A stretch of 39,655 nucleotides of DNA, from assembly GCA_035763125.1 (NCBI GenBank), contig DASUBU010000208.1, positions 1 through 39,655 of the forward strand, written 5' to 3'. The notes beneath the pieces were generated by a model. The model worked only from the letters and a program-made list of their open reading frames with translations, had not been told where the DNA came from and did not search any database. Each line of letters begins with the position of its first letter. Positions within the stretch are counted from its first letter, which is position 1. Below are positions 38,307-39,655 of the stretch, in pieces. Source of the DNA: SMAG-U1939 sp035763125 (GTDB lineage Bacteria > Chloroflexota > Ktedonobacteria > Ktedonobacterales > JADMIN01). A program made the position numbers and the translations under genes.

Positions 38307-38315
38307 ACTATAGCA
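38307..38315 (-). promoter_or_regulatory. Extended -10 promoter of the reductase gene
   Basis: On the minus strand TGC-TATAGT (38307-38315) forms a strong extended -10, about 90 bp upstream of the start codon. No good -35 box. This position makes the internal ATG 38217 the better start. Confidence 0.5.
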
Positions 38316-38333
38316 CACGGCGGGGCGATCCCC

Positions 38334-38357
38334 TGCACCTACACCTGCACCTACACC
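38334..38357. repeat. 12-bp tandem repeat, two copies
   Basis: TGCACCTACACC occurs twice in tandem, followed by a partial CGCACC. It lies between the reductase promoter and the end of the last gene. Function unknown. Confidence 0.6.
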
Positions 38358-38395
38358 CGCACCGTCGGCGCACAGACACGCCAGGGCTGTTCGCC

Positions 38396-39655
38396 TCACG
38401 TCGCCGGCTGGACGGCGATCGCGCTGTTGAGCGCGCGAACGCGTGAGGTGAGCAAGCCGCCGATCGGCTCCAGCCAGACATTCAGCTGGCCGTTGTCCCA
38501 GGCCACCCCCTGGATGCGTGTGTTCCACGAGATACGGAAGCGGCTGCTACTCCACCGGCCAGTGGCGGGGTGCCACGCCCAAACACGATAGGCCGGCGTC
38601 AGGAACGGCGGGGCGGAGCCAATCGATTCGAGGTAGAGCAACGACTGGTCGGGGCCCTCCGCCGCACTGGCCGTCAGCTCGGCGAAGGCGCCCCCACGTA
38701 AGTCACCGCCGATTGGCGGCGGCGACACCGGCATCCAGCGCAACCCCGGCACGGTCAGCGAGGTGAAAGCGAGTGTAAGCGCGGGAGGAATGACGGCCGT
38801 CGCAAAGTAGGAGCCGTTGGCATCGGCGCCAGCACCCAGCGAGGTGGATGAGCTGAGATAGAGCCGTCCCCACCCGCTGCGATCCAGACGACTCGCGTCG
38901 GTGGAGGCGTAGACTCGCGGCGACGTTCCTGGCAGCACTCCCAGCCAGCGCCACGTTCGGCCGGCATCATCGCTCTCCCATAACATGGACGCCTTCAGAG
39001 GCACCCGCTGGCTGGTCTGCGCGAGGATACCGCCGCCAGCGCGAAACGCGATCGTCGTGAAGCCTGGAAACTGCGCGAGGCCAGCGTCGGCGGCACGCCA
39101 CGAGCGGCCGAGATCGGCGCTTACCAACAGCCGACCGAATATGCCCCCCGCGACTCCGGCGGCGCTCGGCAACAACGGCTCGGCCGATGCGATGTAAAGC
39201 GTATCGCCGACAAGCGCGTAGGTGAGGTGACAATTCGACACCGTCGCCGACGGCCACGAGACCGGCTGCCAGCTCGCGCCGCGGTCTGCCGTCACAAAGA
39301 GCCGCGGCAAGCCGCAGGTAGTGGCGTCGGATGGCTCGTCGTGCAGGATCAGCAGCGCCGCGTCTTGCGTGCCGCTGCCGGCGATCATCTCACACCGCAC
39401 GGCTGCCGCCGCGGGTGGCACGAGGACATTCCAGCGCCGGGCGTGCGGATCGAGCACGGCCAGTTGCAGCGCGCCCGAATCTCCGTCGCGATGAGGATTG
39501 GCAAACTGGAGCCAGCAGGCGTACGCCAGACCGCCTGGGCCGCTGCTGGGTGCGATGTGTGTCGTGAAATTGAATCTGAAGCCGCTGGGCGCCGGATAGG
39601 TGGCGGCTTGCTGGCCAGGCAGCAGCCCCGCACTGCTCGACGCTGACGCCGCCTC
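38396..39655 (-). CDS. Asp-box (BNR) repeat protein, partial
   Basis: On the minus strand the frame is open from the window edge to TGA at 38396-38398, giving at least 419 residues; the start is outside. GTG 39457 is only an internal codon, because the 66 codons before it are also open and coherent. Asp-box motifs SxDxGxxW appear as VTADRGASWQ, VSADLGRSWR and ESDDAGRTWR, typical of beta-propeller blades in sialidases and related secreted proteins. The visible N-terminal part has a Ser/Ala-rich stretch (ASASSS) and no signal peptide is in view. Function is unknown; an extracellular location is inferred from the fold. Confidence 0.7.
   Translation of the reverse strand, partial: EAASASSSAGLLPGQQAATYPAPSGFRFNFTTHIAPSSGPGGLAYACWLQFANPHRDGDSGALQLAVLDPHARRWNVLVPPAAAAVRCEMIAGSGTQDAALLILHDEPSDATTCGLPRLFVTADRGASWQPVSWPSATVSNCHLTYALVGDTLYIASAEPLLPSAAGVAGGIFGRLLVSADLGRSWRAADAGLAQFPGFTTIAFRAGGGILAQTSQRVPLKASMLWESDDAGRTWRWLGVLPGTSPRVYASTDASRLDRSGWGRLYLSSSTSLGAGADANGSYFATAVIPPALTLAFTSLTVPGLRWMPVSPPPIGGDLRGGAFAELTASAAEGPDQSLLYLESIGSAPPFLTPAYRVWAWHPATGRWSSSRFRISWNTRIQGVAWDNGQLNVWLEPIGGLLTSRVRALNSAIAVQPAT

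Overview
This window is a GC-rich chromosomal stretch with bacterial operon structure and strong Shine-Dalgarno sites. The gene mix points to a Chloroflexota bacterium: a short archaeal-type prolyl-tRNA synthetase under a T-box, a WYDDD-type protein with a long basic tail, two RCK/TrkA proteins in tandem, and secreted WNGTSW-repeat and Asp-box proteins. The phylum is inferred from gene content and not proven. I saw no rRNA, tRNA, CRISPR array, transposase or phage gene.

Layout. 1-1472: the end of a PRPP synthetase gene, a DUF998-like membrane protein, and a small putative secreted peptide. 1589-10779: two minus-strand creatinase-like M24 proteins, divergent from a LIV-type ABC importer operon (lipoprotein, two permeases, two ATPases) that ends in a third M24 protein. 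The shared intergenic region has back-to-back sigma-70-like promoters, each followed by the same CG-centred 10-mer in opposite orientation. This looks like one co-regulated uptake-and-degradation unit. All three M24 proteins replace the usual Asp/Asp metal ligands with Glu/Gln at the same 11-residue spacing.

10916-12934: an arsenic resistance cluster arsR, aquaglyceroporin, arsC with no obvious ArsB or Acr3 pump. Two palindromic ArsR-type operators are present, one overlapping the predicted arsR -10 box. 13157-15708: a SprT-like zinc protein and a Pro/Gly/Tyr-rich multi-pass membrane protein. 15892-19141: galT, a GNAT acetyltransferase and galK (Leloir pathway). 19138-21036: a promoter overlapping the galK stop codon, a T-box leader with a strong terminator, and proS. 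21175-22359: two RCK/TrkA potassium-regulatory proteins.

22552-27202: a secreted repeat protein, purB (convergent, overlapping by 4 nt), lgt and two small membrane proteins. 27243-29837: a tetraether-synthase-like radical SAM enzyme and an ArsP/DUF318-type permease. 29894-32792: a DinB-like protein, the basic-tailed WYDDD protein, and greA preceded by a promoter and an attenuator-like terminator in its leader. 32973-36829: an AraC-type regulator, a flavin oxidoreductase and the azlC/azlD branched-chain amino acid exporter, with a 17-bp perfect inverted repeat between convergent genes and a REP-like element between azlC and azlD. 36907-39655: a geranylgeranyl-reductase-family flavoprotein and a secreted Asp-box protein that runs off the window.

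The most interesting points are the creatinase-like/LIV unit with its bidirectional operator region, the channel-based arsenic cluster, the T-box proS, and the GraL-like attenuator in the greA leader.
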